This document shows, one piece after another, positions 42,347-51,521 of a stretch of DNA of 64,000 nucleotides (positions are counted from its first letter, which is position 1; the number at the start of each line of letters is the position of its first letter). The notes beneath the pieces were generated by a model. The model ran no database searches, was not told the origin of the DNA, and saw nothing but the letters and a program-made list of their open reading frames with translations. Source of the stretch: JAAYJG01 sp964450305 (GTDB lineage Bacteria > Bacillota > Clostridia > DSM-8532); NCBI GenBank assembly GCA_964450305.1, contig CAYVFB010000002.1:25959-89958 (forward strand), read 5' to 3'. A program made the position numbers and the translations under genes.

Positions 42347-42474
42347 ATACAAGACATCTTTTTGCCAACGGGCAGAAAATGCGGTGTGTCAAGAAGAACC
42401 GTTCCCGGTGATACAAGACATCTTTTTGCAAATAGGCAAAAATGTGATGTGCCAAGAAGAACCGTCCTCGGTGT
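42347..42474. repeat. two direct 64-bp repeats
   Basis: ATACAAGACATCTTTTTGC starts both units (42347-42410 and 42411-42474), which end AAGAAGAACCGTYCYCGGTG; about 85% alike. They lie in the divergent spacer between the kinase and the exporter operon. The AAGAACCGT end resembles part of the terminator stem at 63783-63830. Confidence 0.8.
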
Positions 42475-42540
42475 CACAGCCTCATCTTACCATTTTTTGA
42501 GTAGCTGCACAACACAGTAAATCCTCCGCAGACATGAACC

Positions 42541-42608
42541 AAATGACATTTGTCATTTCCGATTGTGATTCGGTTCACTTACAAATGACACTCTGTTTAA
42601 AGTATGAT
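42541..42608 (+). promoter_or_regulatory. exporter promoter with palindromic operator
   Basis: AAATGACATTTGTCATTT (42541-42558) is a perfect inverted repeat with 8-bp arms; a further half-site AAATGACA is at 42583-42590. A candidate promoter is TTACAA (42579-42584), 18-nt spacer, TATGAT (42603-42608). The half-site overlaps the spacer region. This is the likely binding site of the NarL-type regulator encoded divergently. Confidence 0.6.
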
Positions 42609-42638
42609 AGAACCATCACAGGATGGAGGTCATTAAAC

Positions 42639-43571
42639 ATGATTATAAAGGTAAAAGATCTTGTAAAGCGTTATGGTGATTTGGTCGCACTGGATCATCT
42701 GTCCTTCACAGTAAAGGAAGGCGAAATCTTTGGTCTTCTGGGGCCGAACGGCTCTGGAAAAACCACGGCAATCAACTGTATCTTGTCCCTTCTGAAGTAT
42801 GACAAGGGCGAGATTGAAATTTTTAACAAACCCATGTCGCCGGATGCTTATTCCATCAAGCGCGATATTGGGATTGTGATGCAAAACGTAGCCGTGTATG
42901 ATGAGTTGACTGTTTACGGCAACATTGATTATTTCTGCGGTCTTTATGTGAACGATAAGACAGAGCGCAAAAAGCTGGTGGAAGAAGCCATCGAGTTTGT
43001 AGGCCTGGGTGAATTCACCAAATTCTATCCGAAGAAGCTTAGCGGTGGTCTTCTGAGAAGGTTGAACATTGCCTGCGGCATCGCCCACAAACCAAAGCTG
43101 ATCATCCTGGACGAACCCACTGTGGCCGTTGACCCGCAAAGCCGCAATAAAATTCTGGAAGGAATTCAAAAGCTGAACGAACAGGGAGCAACTGTGATAT
43201 ATACCTCCCATTACATGGAGGAAGTTGAACAGATTTGCACCCGGATCATGATTTTGGATAAGGGCAGAGCTATCGCCACCGGCACGAAGGATGAACTGAA
43301 AGCTATGATCACTTTGGGAGAGAAGATAACGATTGAATCCTTCGGCATATCCGAGCAGCAGCTTACCGTCCTTGGAAAGCTGCCCGGTATTGTATCGGTG
43401 GATTACAAGGGAAACCAGCTGGTGATTAAGTCGGGTAAGGGTAAAAACAACCTGGAAACCGTGCTTGAATGCATTAAACGGGAAGGAATTCAATTTGGAA
43501 AAATTTATTCAGAGCTTCCCACGCTCAATGACGTGTTCCTGGAAATCACCGGTAAAGAATTAAGGGATTAA
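42639..43571 (+). CDS. ABC exporter ATPase, LnrL-like
   Basis: 310 residues: Walker A GPNGSGKTT (about 38-46), Q-loop MQNVAVYDELTV, signature LSGGLLRRLNIA (about 140), Walker B LIILDEP, H-loop TSHYMEEV, and an ~80-residue C-terminal extension seen in antibiotic exporters (DrrA/NatA-like). The start is ATG 42639 with GGAGG 9 nt upstream; reading further upstream would cross the operator. It is first in a three-gene exporter operon. Confidence 0.94.
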   Translation: MIIKVKDLVKRYGDLVALDHLSFTVKEGEIFGLLGPNGSGKTTAINCILSLLKYDKGEIEIFNKPMSPDAYSIKRDIGIVMQNVAVYDELTVYGNIDYFCGLYVNDKTERKKLVEEAIEFVGLGEFTKFYPKKLSGGLLRRLNIACGIAHKPKLIILDEPTVAVDPQSRNKILEGIQKLNEQGATVIYTSHYMEEVEQICTRIMILDKGRAIATGTKDELKAMITLGEKITIESFGISEQQLTVLGKLPGIVSVDYKGNQLVIKSGKGKNNLETVLECIKREGIQFGKIYSELPTLNDVFLEITGKELRD

Positions 43572-43584
43572 GGGGGAAAATTAA

Positions 43585-44721
43585 ATGTTTGCTCATATCT
43601 TCAGCTACAGATTAAAATGCCTCCTGCGGGATAAATCGAACATCTTCTGGACCATGCTCTTCCCGCTGTTGCTCGCAACCTTCTTCCAGCTGGCGTTTTC
43701 AAACCTGGCCACCAATGAAAAGTTTAAGGCAATCAATATTGCCGTGGTAAATAATGCCGCCTGGCAGGAAAATGAAAGCTTACGTCAGGTCATGGATGAG
43801 GTGTCCAACGGTGACGATCGTTTGTTCAACCTGACAGTGGTTTCCGTCGAAGAAGCCGAAAATCTATTAAATGAGAATAAAATATCCGGGTATATCTTCG
43901 CGGATGAGCCAATTCAACTGGTAGTGAGCAAGTCCGGCATGAACCAGAGCATTATCAAAAGCTTCATCGACAATTACATGCAAAGCTCTGCCACATTTAA
44001 AAGCATTATGGCCGAAGATCCATCAAAGGCAGCACAGATTGCCGACAGCCTGGGCGACCGCCGGACCTATGTTCAGCAAACCAAACTTCCCGGCGGTGAG
44101 CCAAACTATGTTGTGAACTATTTCTATTCGTTGATCGCCATGGCCTGTTTTTACGGTGGATTTATGGGGATGCGGGAAATTTCAGACATCCAGGCAAATA
44201 TCTCCCCCATCGCCGCAAGGGTGAATGTGGCACCGGTTCACAAGCTGAAAACCTTCATATTCAGCTCCGCAGCGTCCCTGTTGATTCTCTTCAGCGAAAT
44301 GTTGATCCTGCTGGGCTATGTCACACTTGTTTTAAAGGTTCAATTTGGCGGCAGAATCGGATATATCCTGCTAACCACCTTTATCGGTTCCATTGCCGGG
44401 CTGACCTTCGGATCTTTTGTCAGCGTCCTTGTGAAAAAGTCCACGGGTGCCAAGATAGGTATCCTCATTGCGGTAACCATGCTCTGTTCTTTCCTGTCAG
44501 GAATGATGCAGCAAAATATTAAGTATCTCATCAGCCGGGATATGCCGCTGCTATCCTGGATAAACCCCCTGAACCTGCTGACGGATGCCTTCTACAGCCT
44601 TTACTATTATGACACGCTGACAAGGTATGGTTTGAATATGATGATTCTTATGGGTTTTATCCTCGTCTTTGGTTCTGTAACCTATTTCATTATCAGGAGG
44701 CGGAAGTATGCAAGTCTTTAA
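43585..44721 (+). CDS. ABC-2-type exporter permease, LnrM-like
   Basis: 378 residues: N-terminal membrane segment (about 20-42, IFWTMLFPLLLATFFQLAF), an extracytoplasmic domain (45-185) opening with INIAVVNNAAW, then five membrane segments with SGMMQQNIKYLISRDMPLLSWINP as the ABC-2 signature part. Ribosome-binding site AGGGGG with a short AT spacer. Overlaps the next permease gene by 14 bp, indicating coupled translation and a heterodimeric channel. Confidence 0.92.
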   Translation: MFAHIFSYRLKCLLRDKSNIFWTMLFPLLLATFFQLAFSNLATNEKFKAINIAVVNNAAWQENESLRQVMDEVSNGDDRLFNLTVVSVEEAENLLNENKISGYIFADEPIQLVVSKSGMNQSIIKSFIDNYMQSSATFKSIMAEDPSKAAQIADSLGDRRTYVQQTKLPGGEPNYVVNYFYSLIAMACFYGGFMGMREISDIQANISPIAARVNVAPVHKLKTFIFSSAASLLILFSEMLILLGYVTLVLKVQFGGRIGYILLTTFIGSIAGLTFGSFVSVLVKKSTGAKIGILIAVTMLCSFLSGMMQQNIKYLISRDMPLLSWINPLNLLTDAFYSLYYYDTLTRYGLNMMILMGFILVFGSVTYFIIRRRKYASL

Positions 44722-45874
44722 GCTTTGTATGAATATTATCAAAAAAAACCTGGGCATTTTGATGATTTACGTTGTTGTATTCCTCTCAGTCTCGCTCATC
44801 ATGTCCGCCAATATGAATCAGGATTTGCAAAAGATGGTGGCTTTCAGTCCTAACAAGTCGTACATCGCCTTCATCAGTGAGGAAGATAGTACCCTGATCG
44901 ATGGTTTCAAGGAAGAGCTCGGGAAAATTGCCAACTTTGTGGAGCTTCCCGACAAGACTGAAGCGCTGCAGGATGCACTGTTTTTCCGGTCGGTATCCTA
45001 TATCCTCCGCGTTCCGAAAGGGTTCACGGAAAGCTTCATGAACGGAGAAGAGGTTCAGCTTGAAAAGACCATCGTACCGGATTCCTTCAGCAACATGTAC
45101 ATCGATTTATGTATAGACAAGTATTTTAATGCTGCCAGGGTTTATGTCACAAGCCTTGATGGTATTACTCAGCAAGAGCTGGTTTTACATCTGAAAGCGG
45201 ATTTGGCTGAAACCTCTTTGGTGGAAATAAAGACAAACGGTGAGAAAAAAGTGGATAACAGTACTGCGAACTACTTTTACAACTACCTCTCCTATTCCCT
45301 GCTTTCAGTCATCATCCTGGGCATGAGCGCCCTGATGCTGGTTTTCAACAACCGTGACCTGAAGCTTAGAAATGGCTGTTCACCCATCCCGGCTACCAGT
45401 ATGAACCTGCAATTTGTGCTGGGAAACCTGGTGTTTACATTCGCATCCTGGTTTGTGATGATTCTGCTTTGCTTCCTGGTAAACTTCAAAAACAGCTTTA
45501 ACCTGAATACGGTTTACTTTATCCTGAACTCCTTTGTTTTTGCACTCTGCTGCGCCAGTATCAGTTACTTGATTGGCAACCTGATAAAAAGCCCGAATGC
45601 AGCATCCGCGGTTTGCAATGTGGTTGCTCTGGGTCTTAGCTTTATCAGCGGTGCTTTTGTTCCGCAGGAGCAGTTGGGAGGTTCGGTTTTGAAAATCGCC
45701 AGTCTGGCCCCGACCTACTGGTTTATAAAAGCCAACAACGCCATTGCAGTGTTATCCCAATTTGATTTTTCACACCTGAAGCCCATTTTTTCTGACATGC
45801 TGATTCTGGCTTGCTTTACAGTAGCATTCTTTTCAGTAGCCCTGGTTATTGGTAAAAAACGCAGATATGCCTGA
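44708..45874 (+). CDS. ABC-2-type exporter permease, LnrN-like
   Basis: 388 residues with the same plan as its upstream partner: membrane segment near 18-36, extracytoplasmic domain (40-190), then membrane segments from about 195, with LSFISGAFVPQEQLGGSVLKIASLAPTYW-like signature. GGAGG lies inside the end of the preceding gene, 7 nt before the ATG. The operon ends at a strong terminator 28 bp downstream. Together with the kinase and regulator this reproduces the LnrJKLMN five-gene plan. Confidence 0.92.
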   Translation: MQVFKLCMNIIKKNLGILMIYVVVFLSVSLIMSANMNQDLQKMVAFSPNKSYIAFISEEDSTLIDGFKEELGKIANFVELPDKTEALQDALFFRSVSYILRVPKGFTESFMNGEEVQLEKTIVPDSFSNMYIDLCIDKYFNAARVYVTSLDGITQQELVLHLKADLAETSLVEIKTNGEKKVDNSTANYFYNYLSYSLLSVIILGMSALMLVFNNRDLKLRNGCSPIPATSMNLQFVLGNLVFTFASWFVMILLCFLVNFKNSFNLNTVYFILNSFVFALCCASISYLIGNLIKSPNAASAVCNVVALGLSFISGAFVPQEQLGGSVLKIASLAPTYWFIKANNAIAVLSQFDFSHLKPIFSDMLILACFTVAFFSVALVIGKKRRYA

Positions 45875-45901
45875 AGTGAATTGAATAATGCAAGAGTGGC
45901 T

Positions 45902-45934
45902 GAGGCAAGGGAACATCTCCCTTGCCTCTTTTTG
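45902..45934 (+). terminator. intrinsic terminator of the exporter operon
   Basis: GAGGCAAGGGA-acatc-TCCCTTGCCTC followed by TTTTTG; 11-bp perfect stem. A second small stem, GCTCCGG/CCGGAGC, lies at 45944-45971. The remaining spacer to hypA shows only a TATAAT (about 46099-46106) as possible -10 of the hyp operon. Confidence 0.93.
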
Positions 45935-46153
45935 AATATACAGGCTCCGGGACTTTACTTACCTCCGGAGCAATTCTTATTTGCGGGTAAAAGTTGGGGT
46001 AGTGGTCACCGGAACCGATGCGGCGGTTGCGAAGCCAGATATGGTCTCGATTGTTTTTAAGAGGAAATAAAGCTATGGCTTAAAAATTAAATCAGTTGAT
46101 GATATAATACTCTAGTATTTTCTGTGTTGTACAATAAGCTGAAGGAGGACGGT

Positions 46154-46498
46154 ATGCACGAAACAGCATTGATGCAGAATTTATTATCAACTGTATCACA
46201 GGCTGCCAGAGAGCACAGCGTAAAACGAGTCAATAGTGTGACTGTGGTTATCGGCAAGCTTTCCAATGTTATGCCCGATGCGCTGGCATTTGCGTTTGAG
46301 GCCATGACACAGGAAGGTTTGATGAAAGGAGCAGCACTTGAGATGGTATTTCAGCCCGCAGTAGCACAATGCGGTGCCTGCAGACATGAATATGAGGCCG
46401 ATGGGTTTCCGATTGTCTGCCCGGTATGTGCAAATAGAGACTTCAGACTTATCAGTGGTGAAGAAGTTTACATTCAGAGTATGGATTGCGAGGAATGA
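46154..46498 (+). CDS. hypA: hydrogenase nickel chaperone HypA
   Basis: Delivers nickel to the hydrogenase large subunit with HypB; 114 residues. It begins MHE (His2 is the nickel ligand) and carries the zinc site CGAC...CPVC (about 74-95). The start is ATG 46154 after GGAGG (6-nt spacer); only this start exposes the MHE terminus. It heads hypABFCD-x-hypE; hypB follows after 3 bp. Confidence 0.95.
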   Translation: MHETALMQNLLSTVSQAAREHSVKRVNSVTVVIGKLSNVMPDALAFAFEAMTQEGLMKGAALEMVFQPAVAQCGACRHEYEADGFPIVCPVCANRDFRLISGEEVYIQSMDCEE

Positions 46499-46501
46499 AG
46501 G

Positions 46502-47167
46502 ATGAAAAAAATTGATGTCATGCAGGACCTGAAGGCCCTGAACAATCAAAAGGCGGCAGAAAACAGGAATCTGTTCGACTCTCGGCGGATATACGTGATC
46601 AATATGATGGGATCACCGGGGGCTGGCAAAACTACGCTTCTTGAAAGCATATTGCCTGAATTGAACAGTGTTCTAAGAACAGCGGTGATCGAAGGGGATC
46701 TTGCCACGCAGAACGATGCGCTTCGTATTCAAAAAACGGGTACCACTGCGCTGCAGATCAATACAAACGGCGGATGCCATCTGGATGCGAAGATGATAGA
46801 GAGCCAGCTTCAAAATTTAGACATTGGCTCACTTCAGCTGCTAATCATCGAAAATGTGGGGAATCTTGTTTGTCCTGCCAGCTTTGATTTGGGTGAAGAC
46901 ATGCGGATTGTAGTTTTAAGCATTGCTGAGGGCGAAGACAAGCCGGCGAAGTATCCGGTTGCTTTTCTGAACGCGAACACTGCCGTTATCACAAAAACCG
47001 ATTTATCCCCCTATATTGATGCCAATGCAGAAGTGATGAAAGAATATATCGCCGGGATCAACCCGAAGGTTCTTGTTTTTGAAGCAGGGAAAAAGGATGG
47101 TGTCTACTCGGCTGACGGTCTTGTGGAATATATTATCGAGCAGGTAAAGAAGAAGCAATGCAGATGA
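46502..47167 (+). CDS. hypB: hydrogenase nickel-insertion GTPase HypB
   Basis: 221 residues; GTP-dependent nickel insertion with HypA. P-loop GSPGAGKTTLLE (about 37-48), EGDLATQNDALRI, NTNGGCHLDA (metal-site Cys-His), ENVGNLVCPASFDLGE, and TKTD... as ITKTDLSP for base recognition. It lacks the N-terminal His-rich nickel-storage stretch. Its end overlaps the hypF start by 10 bp. Confidence 0.96.
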   Translation: MKKIDVMQDLKALNNQKAAENRNLFDSRRIYVINMMGSPGAGKTTLLESILPELNSVLRTAVIEGDLATQNDALRIQKTGTTALQINTNGGCHLDAKMIESQLQNLDIGSLQLLIIENVGNLVCPASFDLGEDMRIVVLSIAEGEDKPAKYPVAFLNANTAVITKTDLSPYIDANAEVMKEYIAGINPKVLVFEAGKKDGVYSADGLVEYIIEQVKKKQCR

Positions 47168-49404
47168 ATCGTTATTCGCTGGAAATCAGAGGCATTGTAC
47201 AGGGGGTTGGCTTCAGGCCGCATCTGTACCGTTTGGCAGAATCCCTTGCAATCAGCGGGTTTGTACAAAACACAGCAGAGGGAATATATGCCGAAATTGA
47301 GGGTAATACCGCCGCATGTGACAGCTTTATTTCCAGCTTGAAGCAGCATCCGCCAGCTTTGGCAAGGATAAAGAGCATACAGATAAATCCATTGCCTCTT
47401 CAGGGTGATATCCATTTTGTGATACTGGAAAGCCTTGACGGTGAAAAAAACGCTTTTGTTTCACCGGATATCGGGATCTGCCAGGCTTGTGCGGCAGATA
47501 TTATGGACAAAAGCAACCGGCGCTGGCACTATGCTTTTACGAATTGCACCGATTGCGGGCCTCGCTTTACCATTCTCCGTGACATCCCGTATGACAGGAA
47601 AAACACGACTATGGCCGGGTTTGTTCAGTGTCCGGATTGTCTTCGGGAGTATGAGGACCCGGCTGACAGGCGTTTTCATGCGCAGCCGAATGCCTGCCCG
47701 GTGTGCGGACCGAAGCTTTCCTTCTGTAAAGCGGGAGAAATACTTGGCACAGACCCTTACGAGCTGTTTGATAAATGTATTCGCGAAGGTGGCATTATTG
47801 CGATAAAAGGGATCGGCGGATATCATCTGGCATGTGATGCCACCCATGAAGCAGCTGTTAAACGGCTTCGGGAAAACAAGTTCCGATATGACAAGCCGTT
47901 TGCCGTAATGATGCGAGATATTGATATGGTCAGAAAATTCTGCGATATCGGCGGCAAGGAAGAGGAAACCCTGTTAAGTCCCAGTAAACCCATCATGCTG
48001 TTGAAAAAGAAAGAAACCTGCGATATTTCTAAAGATGTCGCACCCAATAACAACCGGATAGGTGTGATGCTTCCGTATACGCCCCTGCATATGATCCTCA
48101 TGCGAAATCATGACGCTTTGGTGATGACCAGTGCGAACCTGTCCGACCGTCCTATGATTTACGATGATACCGAAGCAATGCAGAGCCTTTACCGAATATC
48201 CGATGCCATCCTGACCCATAACCGGCAGATTTACCGGCGTATGGATGACAGTGTTGGCGTATTGATGGCCGGAAAGGTCAGGATGATAAGGCGCGCCCGG
48301 GGTTACGCACCCGAACCTGTAAAGCTTTGCGGCAATAACCGGATCATATTGGCCCTGGGTGCACAGCAGAAGAATACGTTTTGCCTGGCAAAAAGGGATA
48401 ACGCTTTTTTAAGTGGACATATCGGTGATTTGGATGACCCGGACACCGAAAACTTTTTTGAATCCGAAATACAGTCCTATATGCGGCTGTTTGACGCAAA
48501 CCCTGATATTATAACCTGCGATATGCATCCGGATTATGTTTCTACACGGTATGCCGCCCGCTTCAACGGGAAACTGCCGATATTAAGAATTCAGCATCAT
48601 CACGCACATTTTGCATCTGTTTTGGCGGAGCACCAGGTGGAAGAACCCGCTGTCGGGCTGATTTTTGACGGTACCGGATATGGTACTGACGGTACCATAT
48701 GGGGAGGCGAAGCGCTTTTCGGAAACATCCAATCCAGTGAACGGATTGGGCATTTACGGTATGCTTCTCTTTTGGGCGGGGAAGCTGTAATCCATGAACC
48801 ATGGCGTATGGCCCTGGCGATGGTGTGCGACGCATGCGGGGAACCGGATGCGCTGGATTTATTTGAAGCCGGTAAGGATAATGCAATGCTGCTGCGTATG
48901 AAGAAGCAAGGTATTCATTCGCCATCGGCTTCAAGTGTCGGGAGGTTATTCGATGCCGTGGCGGCACTTGCCGGGATAAGAACGCATACGACCTACGAAG
49001 GCCAGGCCGCTGTTGATTTGGAACAAGCCATAGTTCAATCTGCAGATGGAAGCTATGGCTTTGATATTCTGTCAGAAGGGAATTTAATAATCTTTGACTG
49101 GCGCCAAATGATCCGAGATATTGTGCGAGACGTAAAAAAAGGGCTTGATGGAGGAATAATATCGATCCGGTTTCACCGGGCAATGGTGCAGTTGATGATA
49201 GATGTGGCATTCCTTGCTAGAAAGCGGTACGGAAGCAATCGAATCGTATTGTCAGGTGGTGTGTTCCAAAATTGCTATCTTCTTGAGAATGGGATTTCCA
49301 GGCTTGAAAGCTGTGGATTTGATGTTCTCTCCAATGAAATGGTGCCCGCAAATGACGCAGGAATATCCTATGGCCAGGCTGCAGCAGCTTCACGGCTGGC
49401 TTAA
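47158..49404 (+). CDS. hypF: carbamoyltransferase HypF
   Basis: 748 residues; makes the thiocarbamate on HypE that becomes the CN ligand of the NiFe site. Domains in order: acylphosphatase-like (about 1-90, RGIVQGVGFRPHLYRLA), zinc-finger pair (CQAC...CTDC and CPDC...CPVC, 105-185), YrdC-like (about 195-385, KGIGGYHLACDA) and Kae1-like (about 395-740, HHHAHFASVLAEH, FDGTGYGTDGTIWGGE, LSGGVFQNCYL). Full length for the family. The ribosome-binding site is weak, consistent with translational coupling to hypB. Confidence 0.96.
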   Translation: MQMNRYSLEIRGIVQGVGFRPHLYRLAESLAISGFVQNTAEGIYAEIEGNTAACDSFISSLKQHPPALARIKSIQINPLPLQGDIHFVILESLDGEKNAFVSPDIGICQACAADIMDKSNRRWHYAFTNCTDCGPRFTILRDIPYDRKNTTMAGFVQCPDCLREYEDPADRRFHAQPNACPVCGPKLSFCKAGEILGTDPYELFDKCIREGGIIAIKGIGGYHLACDATHEAAVKRLRENKFRYDKPFAVMMRDIDMVRKFCDIGGKEEETLLSPSKPIMLLKKKETCDISKDVAPNNNRIGVMLPYTPLHMILMRNHDALVMTSANLSDRPMIYDDTEAMQSLYRISDAILTHNRQIYRRMDDSVGVLMAGKVRMIRRARGYAPEPVKLCGNNRIILALGAQQKNTFCLAKRDNAFLSGHIGDLDDPDTENFFESEIQSYMRLFDANPDIITCDMHPDYVSTRYAARFNGKLPILRIQHHHAHFASVLAEHQVEEPAVGLIFDGTGYGTDGTIWGGEALFGNIQSSERIGHLRYASLLGGEAVIHEPWRMALAMVCDACGEPDALDLFEAGKDNAMLLRMKKQGIHSPSASSVGRLFDAVAALAGIRTHTTYEGQAAVDLEQAIVQSADGSYGFDILSEGNLIIFDWRQMIRDIVRDVKKGLDGGIISIRFHRAMVQLMIDVAFLARKRYGSNRIVLSGGVFQNCYLLENGISRLESCGFDVLSNEMVPANDAGISYGQAAAASRLA

Positions 49405-49438
49405 AGTAAGTATCAGGGGAAGAATTGGAGTGATGAAG

Positions 49439-49672
49439 ATGTGTCTTGCAATACCTGGCAGAATCGTCAGTATAGAAGACGGTTTTGCTGAAGTGGATTA
49501 TGGCGGTTTAAGAAAAAACGCGAGCCTGCGGCTTTTCCAAAATGCTGCCCTGGGCGATTATGTCCTTGTTCATGCCGGGTTCGTGATACAGATTTTGGAC
49601 CCTGATGAAGGCATTGAACTTGAAAAGATCATTGATGAAATGATGGAAATGACGGACACCAATGAGATATAG
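49439..49672 (+). CDS. hypC: hydrogenase assembly chaperone HypC
   Basis: 77 residues. It starts MCLAIPGRIVSIEDGFAEVD, the strict HypC N-terminus in which Cys2 (after Met removal) holds the Fe(CN)2CO unit with HypD. I choose ATG 49439 over ATG 49433 because GGAG is 8 nt away and Cys must be residue 2. It overlaps hypD by 11 bp. Confidence 0.95.
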   Translation: MCLAIPGRIVSIEDGFAEVDYGGLRKNASLRLFQNAALGDYVLVHAGFVIQILDPDEGIELEKIIDEMMEMTDTNEI

Positions 49673-50726
49673 AATTGAAGATTTTAAAAGGAAAATTGCA
49701 CAGCTCTCACAGGGTTTGGGGCAGGTAAATTTGATGGAAGTGTGCGGTACGCATACTGCAAACATCTACAAATTGGGCATACGGCAGCTTCTTCCTGACA
49801 ATATCACACTGGTATCCGGCCCCGGCTGCCCTGTTTGCGTAACGGCACAAACGGATATCGCCGCAGCGCTTTCTATCGCCGATCGTAAAGGTGTGATATT
49901 TACCTGTTTTGGCGATATGATGCGCGTGCCATGTGGTGACAGGAGCCTTTACTCGCTTTATGAGCGTGGAAGGGACATCCGTATTGTAACGTCGCCAATG
50001 GACGCTTTGCGTATTGCCCAGTCCAACCCGGACAGCCAGACGGTTTACTTCGGAATTGGGTTTGAAACCACTGTTCCCCATACCGCAGCGCTGATAGAAG
50101 CAGCCGATGAATGCGGGGTACCGAACTTAAGTGTCATTAGCGCACATAAGACAATGCCGCAGGTGCTCAGACAGCTTTTGAAAAATGAAAACAACATTGA
50201 TGGCCTGATTTGTCCTGGTCACGTTGCCGCCATCACCGGAGCAGAGGCATTCTCGTTTGTTCCGGATGAGCTGCTGCTGCCGGCAGCTGTGGCAGGTTTC
50301 GAAGCTTTGGACATCATGACAGCAATTTTTACCCTGGTGCATATGATAAAGAATGGAGAAAGAAAGTGTGTGAACACGTATCCCAGAGCCGTCACAGCTT
50401 GTGGAAATACCGAGGCGCTGTCACTCGTGCGCAAAGTATTTGAACCCTGTGACGCGCTCTGGCGTGGGTTCGGTAAAATAGACGGCAGCGGGCTTGCAAT
50501 AATAGAACGCTATAGGAATTTTAACTCAGCGAATCGTTTTGACGTTCACATCAGCACGGTGGAAGAAGCAAAAGGGTGCATATGCCCACTCATCCTTTGC
50601 GGAAAAAGCAAACCATCCGACTGTGTGAATTTTGGAACGAAGTGCAAACCCGATACACCGCTGGGTGCGTGCATGGTATCTTCCGAAGGAAGCTGTGCCG
50701 CACATTATCGGTTTAACGAGTTCTAA
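49662..50726 (+). CDS. hypD: hydrogenase Fe(CN)2CO assembly protein HypD
   Basis: 354 residues; carries a [4Fe-4S] cluster and assembles the Fe(CN)2CO group with HypC. Motifs: MEVCGTHTANIYKLGIR (Cys of the active cleft), SGPGCPVCVT, FGDMMRVPC, YFGIGFETTVPHTAA, HVAAITG, and the C-terminal cluster cysteines in EEAKGCICPLILCGKSKPSDC. Overlapped by hypC at its start. Confidence 0.96.
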   Translation: MRYRIEDFKRKIAQLSQGLGQVNLMEVCGTHTANIYKLGIRQLLPDNITLVSGPGCPVCVTAQTDIAAALSIADRKGVIFTCFGDMMRVPCGDRSLYSLYERGRDIRIVTSPMDALRIAQSNPDSQTVYFGIGFETTVPHTAALIEAADECGVPNLSVISAHKTMPQVLRQLLKNENNIDGLICPGHVAAITGAEAFSFVPDELLLPAAVAGFEALDIMTAIFTLVHMIKNGERKCVNTYPRAVTACGNTEALSLVRKVFEPCDALWRGFGKIDGSGLAIIERYRNFNSANRFDVHISTVEEAKGCICPLILCGKSKPSDCVNFGTKCKPDTPLGACMVSSEGSCAAHYRFNEF

Positions 50727-50824
50727 TCAAACGAAAGATGTAGATCAGAGTAAGGGTTTTATGATATAGTAATATGTGTGTTTTGAATGTCAATGAAAAT
50801 GGTGGATGACAGGGGTTCCAGAAA

Positions 50825-51196
50825 TTGTTAAACATCAGGGTAAAAAATATCATCGCTATACTGTTTGCACTGCTGTTAGCAGTTCAATTTGTTCCAGGTA
50901 CTTCAGAGAATAATGAGTGCTTGGTTCAATGCTGCCAGGAATCATATTTCGCTAATCTTGATAATATTGAATATACCGATTTAGCATTATTTGAACAAGA
51001 CGAGCGAAAAATCAGATATGGTTCGATATCCATGGAAAACTGTATCTTTTCTTTCGGGCATAACCATTTCACTCATATTTTCGAAACCAAATCTATATAT
51101 CACTCAGTTCCAGTGGATCGAAGAAAAGCGATTCAAAGGGTGAACGCCCAATATTTTCATGAAGGCAAATACAAGCAGAGCAGCCTCTTTATCTGA
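50825..51196 (+). CDS. possible small secreted protein between hypD and hypE
   Basis: 123 residues if TTG 50825 is used (AGGGG about 10 nt upstream). It begins MLNIRVKNIIAILFALLLAVQF, a good signal-peptide or anchor helix, and continues with ECLVQCC and a hydrophilic tail rich in His, Tyr and Lys. I recognise no family. The position inside the hyp operon and on the same strand suggests that it is expressed with it, but it could equally be a remnant; no conserved motif supports function. Confidence 0.4.
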   Translation: MLNIRVKNIIAILFALLLAVQFVPGTSENNECLVQCCQESYFANLDNIEYTDLALFEQDERKIRYGSISMENCIFSFGHNHFTHIFETKSIYHSVPVDRRKAIQRVNAQYFHEGKYKQSSLFI

Positions 51197-51521
51197 AAGC
51201 GCAGGTAAGAGAGGCTAATCAACGCTTTTGAGGTTAAGGTATTCTTTATCATTTTTATGGTAAGAGGCCTTGTTTTGCGTGCTATGCAAATCGAGGAAAT
51301 TCAGTGGCAACCGACAAAAAAATAAAAGCCTTTTCAGGTTGATTGCTGTTGAAAGCTGCCATGGTTTTAGGTGATGCCTGGTATTCCAAAGCAGTTGATG
51401 GCAGACCCTGAACAGATGTGTTGTGTTCATCATCGAAGCAGTGAAGGAACAGTGTTTTTTACTGTAATAATGAATAACTTCGTGGAAGAACTTGTATTAG
51501 CAATGTTGCAGGAGGTAAGCG
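51197..51521. other. unexplained 325-bp gap inside the hyp operon
   Basis: No convincing gene. The plus-strand frame at 51470-51562 (starting MNNFVEELVLAMLQE) has no ribosome-binding site and runs into hypE. The stretch looks like decayed coding sequence; its origin is not recognisable. GGAGG for hypE lies at its right end. Confidence 0.4.

Noticed and set aside
42534..42638. N-terminal extension of the exporter ATPase
   Set aside because: It would run through the operator and promoter; GGAGG and homologue length support ATG 42639.
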